DNA from: Lysobacter soyae
GTDB taxonomy: Bacteria; Pseudomonadota; Gammaproteobacteria; Xanthomonadales; Xanthomonadaceae
NCBI RefSeq assembly: GCF_019551435.1
Contig: NZ_CP080544.1
Location: 62,001 to 126,000, forward strand
Length of the DNA stretch: 64,000 nucleotides
Direction: 5' to 3'
Made by a program: the position numbers and the translations under genes. Position 1 is the stretch's first letter. Each line of letters opens with the position of its first letter. The notes under the pieces are model-generated. The model had not been told where the DNA came from, made no database searches, and saw only the letters and a program-made list of their open reading frames with translations. Below are positions 7,994 to 16,835 of this stretch, one piece after another.

Positions 7994-10900
7994 ATGACAG
8001 CAATGGATTTGGCAAGCGCGCACGGATTCGAACCCTTTGCACCCGGACAGACGCCGTCGGGCATCGTGGTTTTGCGCGCAAGTCGTTTGGAAGCCATGGT
8101 CCCCGGCCTGTTCGATCTGCTGCGCCAGCTGCCACCCGACGCTGTCTTGGCACCGCATACGGTGATTGCCGCCCACCCCGGCATGCGGCAGTGGCTGCTG
8201 GCAGCGCTGGCCCGCCATGCGGGCCCCACGGGGATTGTCGCCAACATAGACGTGCCCTTGGCCAGTACTTGGATCGAGGCGGAAGCCAAACGCTTGCTCG
8301 GTCGACAAGCCATTCAATTGCCGAAATACCAGCCAGACCATCTGCGCTGGCGCATCTTGGACGTGTTGGACGCGCCGGCGCGGGCGGGCCTGTCGGATGC
8401 GCGGCTGGCGCGTTACTTGGCGCCGGTGCCGGAAGACCGAGCGGGCGAACTCGCGGTGCGTCGCTTTCAACTGGCTGACCGGCTGGCACGCATTTTTTCG
8501 CAGTACATGGTCTATCGACCCGAATGGCTTGAAGCGTGGCAGCACGGCGATTTCCGCCATGCCACCCGCAAGTTGAAACACGCCGGCTGGCAAAACACAG
8601 AGCGCGAATTGCTGGCACCGCTATGGCAACACTTGCGTCGTGACGCCGGCGCCCATCGTGGCGAAATCATCACCGACCTCATCCACGCATTGGCCGAAGA
8701 CGCGCATGCACCGACGCATCCCTTGCATGTGTTCGGTGTCAGCCATTTGCCGCCGAACGAGCTCGCTGCGTTGAAAGCGGCGGCGCTGCGTCGCGTTGTG
8801 GTGTTTCATGTGCCCGATCCATGTCGCGAGTATTGGGCCGGCTTGCGCAAGACCACGGTGCCGGCGCTGCATTTGGCACTCGCCGAAGCACAAGAAGAAA
8901 CCCGAAACGCCGGACAGGATGATGTCTGGCATGAGGACATGCATCCCCTGCTGGCGCGCTGGGGTCGATTGGGTCGCGACTACCTGCTGCAATTGACCGA
9001 AAACACTGATCGGATATTGGTCGATGTGCGCCACAACTTGGACGACAAGGATGTAGTGCCGGAGAACCGATTGCATCGCGTCCAAGAAAGCATTCGCCAA
9101 GATCGCATTGCGTTGCTCGAAGGCGAGGATAATCGCACTGACGATGCCAGCTTGCGCATCCATGTTTGCCATACGCGGGTGCGCGAGTTGGAAGTGGTGC
9201 GCGATGCGATTTTGGATGCCATTGCGCGCCAACAAGAAAGCGGCCATCCACTGTTGCCATCCGACATCGCGGTGGTTGCGCCGAACATCGGTGCATACAG
9301 CGCATTGATTCCCGGCGTGTTCGGCGCGGAGGCCGATCGAACGGTTTGGCCCCCCTATGCCATCAGCGATGGCAGCACGCGCGGCGTACATCCGCTGTTT
9401 GCGGCATTTGCAGCTTGGCTTGCCATGCCCGGTTCACGCTTCACTGCCAATCAAATCATCAACCTGATCGCACAACCGGCGATCGCACGCGCCTATCGCT
9501 TGGGTGAAACGGAATCCGAAGCAGTGCGCAAATGGTTGGCGAGCGCGCGGGCTTCTTGGGGGATCGATGCGGCGCAACGGACGGAAACCGGCGCGCCCAA
9601 AAACCATGCGCAGAACTCCCTGTTTTGGGCCTTGGACCGCTTGATGGCAGGCTTCGTGTTTGGCAACACCGAGTCGACGGACACGCCAGTGCTGTACGCC
9701 CTGCCGGAAGAGGTGCTCGCACCGGCGGCGGACATTCATGGCCCTGAAGCGGAAGCTTTGGGCAGCCTGTATGCCTTGCTGAGTGATTTGCGCGCGTTCG
9801 ACCAGCTGGCCGCCAACAGCTTCACCGGCCCGGTGTGGGCGCAGAAGTTCGACGCGATGTTGGCAAAGAGCTTCCGCATCGATGCGACCGACGCCGAAGA
9901 GAAAAAGGCCTTGAGCCAGCTGCGGGTGATGGTTCAAAACCTGGCCAATGAATCCCACGCCGCCGAGGCCACACCGCGCTTGCATTTCGACGTCGTGCGC
10001 GAAGTGCTGGAATCGGCATTGGACGCATCACCCGCCAAGGGCAGATTCCTGCGCGGCGGCATCACCTTCGCCGGCATGGTGCCGCAGCGCGCCGTGCCTT
10101 TCCGCTTCATCGCAGTGTTGGGTTTGAATGAAGGCGAATTTCCGCGCCGCGCGCGCGATGCCGGCTTGGATTTGATGTCGCAGGTGCATGCCTTGGGCGA
10201 TCGTGATGTACGCAGCGATGATCGCTGGCTGTTCTTGGAAACGCTCATGTCGGCGCGCGAGCAATTGCATCTCAGTTACCTCGGGCGCAGTGCCAGCAAG
10301 GGCGAGCCTTTGAATCCTGCATCACCGCTGTCAGAACTGGATGACTTGTTGCTGCAAGCTTGGCAACCGGCGCCGGCGGCGACTGTGCGCGGAAACATCG
10401 ATGCACCCTCCCCGCCCTGGCGTGTGTTGCACGCGCTGCAGCCTTTCGCGGCGCAGTATTTCACCGGCGAAGATCCACGTTGGTTTTCTTTCGATGATCG
10501 CTTTGCCGGCATTGCCGGCAGCCCGGATGCCGCGACATTGGCGCCGTGGGTGGATGTGCACAGCGCAAACGCACATATAGCCGGCGCTGCGGACGCGCTG
10601 ACCTTGCAGCAAGTGCTGGCCTATTACAAAGACCCGGCAAAGTTTATTTTTCGCACACGACTGAACACTAAGCTTGAAGACGTTGCCGAGGAGAAGCTGC
10701 CGGAAGACGAGCCTTTGCGTACGCGTTTTGAAGCACTCGATAGTGTGGGTCGCCGCGTGTTTTTCTCGGATGTCATTCCTTCGCGCCAAGTGCCTGATGC
10801 CGCGCCGGTCTGGTTGGCGGCGCAGGGATTGCTGCCGATGGGCGATGCAGGGAGGCAAGCGTGGTCGAAGCTTCGCACCGCATTGAACGAAGCGTGGTTA

Positions 10901-11554
10901 CAAGTGGCGCCGCTCCTCTCGGCAGGCATGAAGCCGCGTGTTGTCGCAGTGGACCTGACGCTGGATTCCGGAGTGTCTTTGCAGGGCTTGATTCGTCAGG
11001 CGTGGACCGACGACGCCGGCAACTGGCTGTTGCTGGATTACAAGGACGACAAAGGGGAGCGCCTGAAGAAGCCCAAGGACTTGGATTTCAAGGTCAAAGT
11101 GCCCTTGTTCGTGGAATGGGCGGCGTTGCGCCTCGCACTGCCGGATGATGCAAATCTTTGCTGCGTCCTGCCGCACGGCAAAGACAAAGCACCCACTTGG
11201 ACGGAGCGATTGAATGCGTGGCAGTCGCAGTTTGCGCGCGCCGATGCGCAAATGCGCGAGCGCCTGAAATCCGATTTGCGTCAGCGCCTGTCCCAGCTCG
11301 TGCAGTGGGCCCAGTCGGCGGCCCAGACGCCGGTCGCTTATTTCCCGAAGGCGTCCAGCGTTGCGTTGGCGGATGGCGACGTGGCGGGCGTATGGTCGGG
11401 CGGCGAGTCAAGCAAGGGCGAATCGCAATATTCGACCTACGTGCGATTGTTGGGTCGCGGACAAAGCTTCAAGCGCGACTCGGCATCCCATGCCGAACTG
11501 CAAGCGCGCGCGATCGCATTGCAAACGCTGATCGACATCGAGGTGAACGCATGA
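7994..11554 (+). CDS. recC: Exodeoxyribonuclease V gamma subunit RecC
   Basis: About 1186 residues, matching RecC (E. coli about 1120). The N-terminal part is a degenerate helicase-like fold (IVVLRASRLEAMVPGLFDLL, HPGMRQWLLAALA), the middle has LHVFGVSHLPPNELAAL, and the region near 590-790 carries typical RecC segments (GITFAGMVPQRAVPFRFIAVLGLNEGEFPRR). RecC recognises Chi and guides the 3' strand in the RecBCD helicase-nuclease that processes double-strand breaks. The start at 7994 is uncertain: ATG 8003 and an upstream ATG at 7925 are also in frame. Its TGA overlaps the recB ATG. Confidence 0.93.
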   Translation: MTAMDLASAHGFEPFAPGQTPSGIVVLRASRLEAMVPGLFDLLRQLPPDAVLAPHTVIAAHPGMRQWLLAALARHAGPTGIVANIDVPLASTWIEAEAKRLLGRQAIQLPKYQPDHLRWRILDVLDAPARAGLSDARLARYLAPVPEDRAGELAVRRFQLADRLARIFSQYMVYRPEWLEAWQHGDFRHATRKLKHAGWQNTERELLAPLWQHLRRDAGAHRGEIITDLIHALAEDAHAPTHPLHVFGVSHLPPNELAALKAAALRRVVVFHVPDPCREYWAGLRKTTVPALHLALAEAQEETRNAGQDDVWHEDMHPLLARWGRLGRDYLLQLTENTDRILVDVRHNLDDKDVVPENRLHRVQESIRQDRIALLEGEDNRTDDASLRIHVCHTRVRELEVVRDAILDAIARQQESGHPLLPSDIAVVAPNIGAYSALIPGVFGAEADRTVWPPYAISDGSTRGVHPLFAAFAAWLAMPGSRFTANQIINLIAQPAIARAYRLGETESEAVRKWLASARASWGIDAAQRTETGAPKNHAQNSLFWALDRLMAGFVFGNTESTDTPVLYALPEEVLAPAADIHGPEAEALGSLYALLSDLRAFDQLAANSFTGPVWAQKFDAMLAKSFRIDATDAEEKKALSQLRVMVQNLANESHAAEATPRLHFDVVREVLESALDASPAKGRFLRGGITFAGMVPQRAVPFRFIAVLGLNEGEFPRRARDAGLDLMSQVHALGDRDVRSDDRWLFLETLMSAREQLHLSYLGRSASKGEPLNPASPLSELDDLLLQAWQPAPAATVRGNIDAPSPPWRVLHALQPFAAQYFTGEDPRWFSFDDRFAGIAGSPDAATLAPWVDVHSANAHIAGAADALTLQQVLAYYKDPAKFIFRTRLNTKLEDVAEEKLPEDEPLRTRFEALDSVGRRVFFSDVIPSRQVPDAAPVWLAAQGLLPMGDAGRQAWSKLRTALNEAWLQVAPLLSAGMKPRVVAVDLTLDSGVSLQGLIRQAWTDDAGNWLLLDYKDDKGERLKKPKDLDFKVKVPLFVEWAALRLALPDDANLCCVLPHGKDKAPTWTERLNAWQSQFARADAQMRERLKSDLRQRLSQLVQWAQSAAQTPVAYFPKASSVALADGDVAGVWSGGESSKGESQYSTYVRLLGRGQSFKRDSASHAELQARAIALQTLIDIEVNA

Positions 11555-14500
11555 GCGCGAACATCATCGAGTCGCCTGAGCATTGGCAAGCCCTGCCTTT
11601 GACAGGCGATGGCCGCAGCGTCATCGAGGCGAGCGCCGGCACCGGCAAGACGTACACCATCGGCATGCTGTATTTGCGCGCCATTTTGGAACAGCATAAA
11701 TTGCCGCGCGAGCTGTTGGTAACCACCTTCACGCGCGCCGCCGCGGCGGAGATTTCCGCGCGCGTGCGTGCGGTGTTGGAGGCAGCGTTCGAGCATGCCT
11801 CGGGACGGCCGAGCACCCATGACGGCGTGCGCGAGTGGTTGAATTCGCGTTGGTCAAAGGACAAGGCAAGTTCCGCTGACGATGCTCAGCGACTGGCACT
11901 CGCCATTTCAGGATTCGATCAAGCGGCTATCGGTACGCTGCATGCCATTTGCCAACGCATTCTGGCCGATCATCCTTTTGCCGTGCGCGCGGGCTTCATC
12001 GCACCCAGCCTGATCGACAGCAAACAGTTGAATGGCGAAATCGCGCGCGACCTGTGGCGACGCATGGTGTCGCCCGACGATGACACCGGGTTGCGGCAGG
12101 CTTATGTAGATTCCCGTTTGGAACTGGGTCTGGATGCGTTTATCAAGGCTTTCCAGCGCACTTTCAGTGACGGCTGGACCTTGGACGTGCTGGACGCAGA
12201 GACACAGGCCGCGTTGGATGCAGGGATGCCGGATGCCGGTCTGACACCTTCCGAAATTGAAGCATTCCTGTCGATTGCCCATTTAACAGATCGGCGCAAG
12301 GCAACGACTGCCATCCATGCCTTCTTGTCACACCTTGACGAATGTGAGGGTGATTTGCGCCGGATGACCTGGTCCGAAGCCTTTGCGCCAGTGCTTCATG
12401 AGCCTTGGCAGTTCAACAAAGCCCGCACAGCCACGGATGCCGAAGTCGATGCATTCAAAGCGTTCATCGTTCCACGCTTGCTGTGGCTTCGCGCCACGGA
12501 ACGCGCGAACGTTCTGACTTTTTGGCAAGGGGTTTTCGAGTCCGCCCAAATGCTTCGCGAAAGCCGCATGGCGGCTTCGCACACACTGACGTTTGATGCC
12601 GTACTCACGCGCGTGCGTGATGCATTGCGCGCGGAGGCCGAGGCCGGAACCGAGGCCCGCCCGCTTGCGGATGCGCTTCATGCGGCCTGGCCGATGGCCA
12701 TGGTGGATGAATTTCAAGACACCAACGACATCCAGTTCGAGATCTTGGATCGGATCTACGCTCGACCCGATGGCACGCCGCGTGGCCGCCTGGTCATGAT
12801 CGGCGACCCCAAACAGTCGATTTATCGCTTCCGCGGTGCCGATGTGAATGTGTTCGTTCGCGCAACGCAAGTCGCCGCCGCGGACAAATTGATCTTGGGC
12901 AAGAACTTCCGCTCAAGTGCGCCCTACGTCGAGGCGGTCAATTATTTCTACACCCGTACAAAACCCGATCTGGGCGGCGAGGGTCAAGAGATCCACTACC
13001 ACACCGTGGAAGCGAGTGATCGTTGCGAGGATCGTCCCTTGACCGTCGGCGGGCAAGCCGCAGTGCCGCTGACGCTGTGGGTGGAAGGCTCGCAGGAAGA
13101 TAGCGACGACGGCAAAACGAAGACCGCCCGGGATCGGCCTGATCCACTTTCAACTTGCGCCCATCAGATCGCGGCGTTGCTGTCAGATCCGAGCGCCAAG
13201 ATCGGAGATCAACGATTGCTCCCGGGCAATATCGCGGTGCTGGTCAATGCCAACAGCGATGTGTATGAGATGGTCAACGCCTTGCGAGCGCGCGGTGTGC
13301 CTGCCGTCTCAAAAAGTACGCGCAGCGTCTTTGGTGGCGAAACCGCTTATGAGCTGCAGGTGTTGTTGCATGCCGTTTTACATGCGGGCGATCCCTCCGT
13401 CCGTCGCGCAGCCGCGGCGACCAGCCTCTGGGGCGCGTCATACGACACGGTGTTGGCGTGGTCGGAGAACGAAGGCCTTGACCGCGACATGGCCGATACC
13501 TTGAATGCCTGGCACGCCGCATGGCTGCAGAACGGTCCGCTGCACTTGGTGGCGCAGGTGATCGCGCACACGGCGCCGATGCAATTGACGGCGCAGTCCG
13601 GCGAACGCGTTCTGACTGATTTGCGACATTTGGGCGAGTTGATTCAAGGCAATACACAGGCCGGCGACAGCTTGGCCGCGCAATGGGCATGGTTGGCGCG
13701 ACAAATCGAAGACAGCGACATCAAGGGCGATGAAAACAACGACGAGGCGAACACCTTGCGCATGGAATCGGATGAAGCGCGCGTGCAGGTCATGACTCTG
13801 CATGCCAGCAAGGGGCTGGAATTTCCCCTCGTATTTTTGCCGACCGCCCACAAGGGACCGGCCCCGGAACAGACACCCTACATTTACACCGATGCCGAGG
13901 GCGTCCGTCGTCTGACGCCGTTCGACGATGCAAAATCACTGCGTGACGAAGCGCGCGATCAAGAGCGTCGCCGCTTGCTGTACGTCGCGTTGACGCGCGC
14001 CATCCATGCTTGCCATGTGTATGGTGTCCATAGCACGAAGAACGCTTCTTCTCCTATTGCTGAAATTCTGCAGGACTTCAAAGACGTGCTGTCGTCTGAT
14101 GCCGCAAGCGCTGCGGGCGTCATGCTGATGCCGCATTGGCCGGACAGCTCGGAACCGGTGCGCTATCGCGGCACGGCAGACGACACCCGGGCGCGACGTG
14201 CGCGCGTCTTACCACCGAAGCCCGCACGCGCGCTGCCGGAACATCACAGCTTCACGACCTTGACGCGCACGAGCAAGCAGGTGCACGCACACCTATCGGC
14301 GCCGGCCGATGATGAGCAGGATGCCGCGGATGCTTTGGCGGGCATGGCTGCCGGCAATAACGACATCGCGACGTTGGAAGGCGTGAAGGGGGCCGAGATA
14401 GGCAACGCGTTGCATGCTGTGATGGAGCACCGTGATTTTGCGCTGCCCTTGGCTTCGCAGCTTGCACTGATCACGCAGCAACTCGATGCGTTTGGCATTC

Positions 14501-15099
14501 CGCGCGGCACAGACAAATCGGCTCTGCCCGTGGCGGTGGCAGCCATGTTGGATCGCGCCTTGTCGGCACCGTTGCAATTGGCGAGCGACGGGGACTTTTC
14601 TCTTTCCAGATTGGCGCCGCAAGACACACGCGCTGAGCTCGAATTTCATTTCGAGATTTCGGATTTCAATTTGGGGCAATTACGCAAGGTCTTGGCCGAT
14701 CATGGGCTGGGGATGATCCTGCCGGAGCGCAGCTTCGAGGTGCACGGCTTGTTGAATGGCAAGATCGATCTTGTGTTCGATGCCGGTGGTTGTTTTCATG
14801 TGCTCGACTACAAGAGCAATAGCGCCGGGTCATCCGATGCAGACTACAGCGGCGATGCCTTGGTCGCCTACATGGACAAAAGTTACTACCGGTTCCAGGC
14901 TCTGATTTATGTGGTGGCCTTGGATCGCTACCTTTCGACGCGGCTCGACACCTATCAACGCTCCGCGCATTTGGGCGAGGCGGTCTATCTTTTCCTTCGT
15001 GCGGCGCGACCGGGAAGCACAGCAGGTGTGTGGTCTTATCGCTTCGAAGACGAGGTGATCGAAGCGGTGCAACAGGTATTGACGGGTCGACACGCATGA
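11551..15099 (+). CDS. recB: Exodeoxyribonuclease V beta subunit RecB
   Basis: 1182 residues, the usual RecB length. Walker A is EASAGTGKT (about 26-34), followed by the UvrD-type motif FTRAAAAEISARV, DEFQDTN (Walker B, about 386-392), GDPKQSIYRFRGAD, and LHASKGLEFPLVFLP in helicase domain 2. The C-terminal nuclease is intact: GKIDLVFD (Asp near 1073) and LDYKSN (Asp1086, Lys1088). It is the 3'-5' helicase and the sole nuclease of RecBCD. The ATG overlaps the recC stop and its own stop overlaps the recD start (both ATGA), pointing to coupled translation of one complex. Confidence 0.96.
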   Translation: MSANIIESPEHWQALPLTGDGRSVIEASAGTGKTYTIGMLYLRAILEQHKLPRELLVTTFTRAAAAEISARVRAVLEAAFEHASGRPSTHDGVREWLNSRWSKDKASSADDAQRLALAISGFDQAAIGTLHAICQRILADHPFAVRAGFIAPSLIDSKQLNGEIARDLWRRMVSPDDDTGLRQAYVDSRLELGLDAFIKAFQRTFSDGWTLDVLDAETQAALDAGMPDAGLTPSEIEAFLSIAHLTDRRKATTAIHAFLSHLDECEGDLRRMTWSEAFAPVLHEPWQFNKARTATDAEVDAFKAFIVPRLLWLRATERANVLTFWQGVFESAQMLRESRMAASHTLTFDAVLTRVRDALRAEAEAGTEARPLADALHAAWPMAMVDEFQDTNDIQFEILDRIYARPDGTPRGRLVMIGDPKQSIYRFRGADVNVFVRATQVAAADKLILGKNFRSSAPYVEAVNYFYTRTKPDLGGEGQEIHYHTVEASDRCEDRPLTVGGQAAVPLTLWVEGSQEDSDDGKTKTARDRPDPLSTCAHQIAALLSDPSAKIGDQRLLPGNIAVLVNANSDVYEMVNALRARGVPAVSKSTRSVFGGETAYELQVLLHAVLHAGDPSVRRAAAATSLWGASYDTVLAWSENEGLDRDMADTLNAWHAAWLQNGPLHLVAQVIAHTAPMQLTAQSGERVLTDLRHLGELIQGNTQAGDSLAAQWAWLARQIEDSDIKGDENNDEANTLRMESDEARVQVMTLHASKGLEFPLVFLPTAHKGPAPEQTPYIYTDAEGVRRLTPFDDAKSLRDEARDQERRRLLYVALTRAIHACHVYGVHSTKNASSPIAEILQDFKDVLSSDAASAAGVMLMPHWPDSSEPVRYRGTADDTRARRARVLPPKPARALPEHHSFTTLTRTSKQVHAHLSAPADDEQDAADALAGMAAGNNDIATLEGVKGAEIGNALHAVMEHRDFALPLASQLALITQQLDAFGIPRGTDKSALPVAVAAMLDRALSAPLQLASDGDFSLSRLAPQDTRAELEFHFEISDFNLGQLRKVLADHGLGMILPERSFEVHGLLNGKIDLVFDAGGCFHVLDYKSNSAGSSDADYSGDALVAYMDKSYYRFQALIYVVALDRYLSTRLDTYQRSAHLGEAVYLFLRAARPGSTAGVWSYRFEDEVIEAVQQVLTGRHA

Positions 15100-16796
15100 T
15101 CAACATGCCGCAGCCGCCGAAGGATTTGCTTGAACGCGCCATCGCCGACTGGACGCGTCGCCAAGGCGGCAGTGAGTTGTTGGCGCAATGGGCGGCCAAG
15201 GCCGCAGCGGCCGATCTTGCTGGCAATTCTGCCGTCGCCATGTCTGCGGAAGAACGCGCCCAAATTGCCGGTGAGCCGCTGATGCAATGTGCGGACGCAC
15301 CGTTTGTTGTCGAGCTTGACCATTTCTATCTGCGCCGCAATCGGACGCACGAGCAGGGCGTTGCGCTCGCCATTCAGTCGCGCTTGCTGGACGCGAAGAC
15401 GAATACGCCTTTGGAGCCTGCCGTCTTGGATCGTTTGTTCGCGCCGCGTCCAGATGGCGCCGACCTGCCACAACGTCAAGCTGTGGCAGCGGTAGCGGGT
15501 CAAAACTTGTTTGTTTTGACTGGTGGCCCCGGCACCGGCAAAACCACCACCGTGCTGCGCATGTTGGTGCGTTTGGATGAGGCATTTCGACAAGCGCACG
15601 AACGCGCGCCGCGGATCGCCTGCTGCGCACCCACCGGCAAAGCCGCGCAACGCCTGTCGCAGGCCTTGCGTGCGGGTGCGGATGAACTCTTAATGCGCGC
15701 CGCGGATGCGGGTTTGCGTAGTGCGACCGACAACATCCTGCGGCACGAACCGACCACCGTGCATCGATATGTGGGCGAGTTGTCCCGTGATGTGCGCATT
15801 CGTGCCGACATCGTGGTGTTGGACGAAGCCTCGATGTTGGATTTGGCGATGATGCATCGCTTATTGATGTCGCTCGATGCCGACACCCAATTGGTGTTGG
15901 TCGGCGATCCCAACCAATTGACTTCGGTCGAAACCGGTTCCGTATTTTCGGATTTGGTGCGTTTCATGCGCGCATCCAACTCACCTGCGTTGGTCGAACT
16001 GACCCATAGCTTTCGCGCGATTCCGCAATTGCAGGCACTCAACGACGCGGCCGGCGCAGGCGATGGCGGCGCGTTCGAGTACGCCCTGCAGTCGTCAGAA
16101 GGTCATTCCCAGCGGATCGATCTCGCCGATCCGGGTGCATTCAAGGCGGCGCTGTCTGCGTGGGCGGAAGACATCGGCGAGGCTCTGTCAGCGGCTGACG
16201 CATTTTCGCCGCTGCCGGCGGACACGGATGCGGAGCGAGCCGCCATCCTCAATGCGCACCGCAGCGTCGCCGAGCGCCAACTGCTTTGTGCCGTCCACCA
16301 AGGTGCTTTCGGCACGCGCGAATGCAACGCCGTTATTGAAACCGCCATACGCAAGTTGGCGCACGTGGAGGCGGAATCGGTGTGGTATCCGGGACGCGCC
16401 GTGTTGATTTCGCAAAACGATTACGCATTGGGCTTGTTCAATGGTGATGTCGGTCTGTGCTTGGACAACGCCGCGGGTGAGCGCAAGGTCTGGTTTTTGC
16501 GCGCCGGCGCCGATGGCGTCGTTGCGCCGATGGGTTTGTCGACACAAACCCTGCCGGCACATGTGTGCGCCTTTGCCATGAGTATTCACAAGAGCCAAGG
16601 CTCGGAGTACCCGGAGGTCGCCGTGCTGCTGCCGGCGGATTCACAAACCGAGCTCTTGACCCGTGAATTGCTGTACACGGCAGTCTCGCGCGCGAAACGT
16701 CGGCTGCAGCTGTGGACCAGCGACGTGGCGTTGAACACCGCACTGCAAACACACGTGGCCCGTGTGGGTGCTTTGCAGCGCCGTCTCAGCTCCTGA
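15096..16796 (+). CDS. recD: Exodeoxyribonuclease V alpha subunit RecD
   Basis: 566 residues, slightly below E. coli RecD. Walker A is GGPGTGKT (about 143-150), Walker B is VLDEASMLD, followed by LVGDPNQLTSVETG, and the SF1B C-terminal motif is FAMSIHKSQGSEYPEV with YTAVSRAKRRLQLW. RecD is the 5'-3' motor of RecBCD. The N-terminal region (about 1-110) is the domain that contacts RecC. The start overlaps the recB stop (ATGA). Gene order recC-recB-recD is that of Xanthomonadaceae rather than the E. coli recC-ptrA-recB-recD order. Confidence 0.95.
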   Translation: MINMPQPPKDLLERAIADWTRRQGGSELLAQWAAKAAAADLAGNSAVAMSAEERAQIAGEPLMQCADAPFVVELDHFYLRRNRTHEQGVALAIQSRLLDAKTNTPLEPAVLDRLFAPRPDGADLPQRQAVAAVAGQNLFVLTGGPGTGKTTTVLRMLVRLDEAFRQAHERAPRIACCAPTGKAAQRLSQALRAGADELLMRAADAGLRSATDNILRHEPTTVHRYVGELSRDVRIRADIVVLDEASMLDLAMMHRLLMSLDADTQLVLVGDPNQLTSVETGSVFSDLVRFMRASNSPALVELTHSFRAIPQLQALNDAAGAGDGGAFEYALQSSEGHSQRIDLADPGAFKAALSAWAEDIGEALSAADAFSPLPADTDAERAAILNAHRSVAERQLLCAVHQGAFGTRECNAVIETAIRKLAHVEAESVWYPGRAVLISQNDYALGLFNGDVGLCLDNAAGERKVWFLRAGADGVVAPMGLSTQTLPAHVCAFAMSIHKSQGSEYPEVAVLLPADSQTELLTRELLYTAVSRAKRRLQLWTSDVALNTALQTHVARVGALQRRLSS

Positions 16797-16835
16797 GACG
16801 GACAACCGCCACCCTCCATCGACATTGGAGGCGAC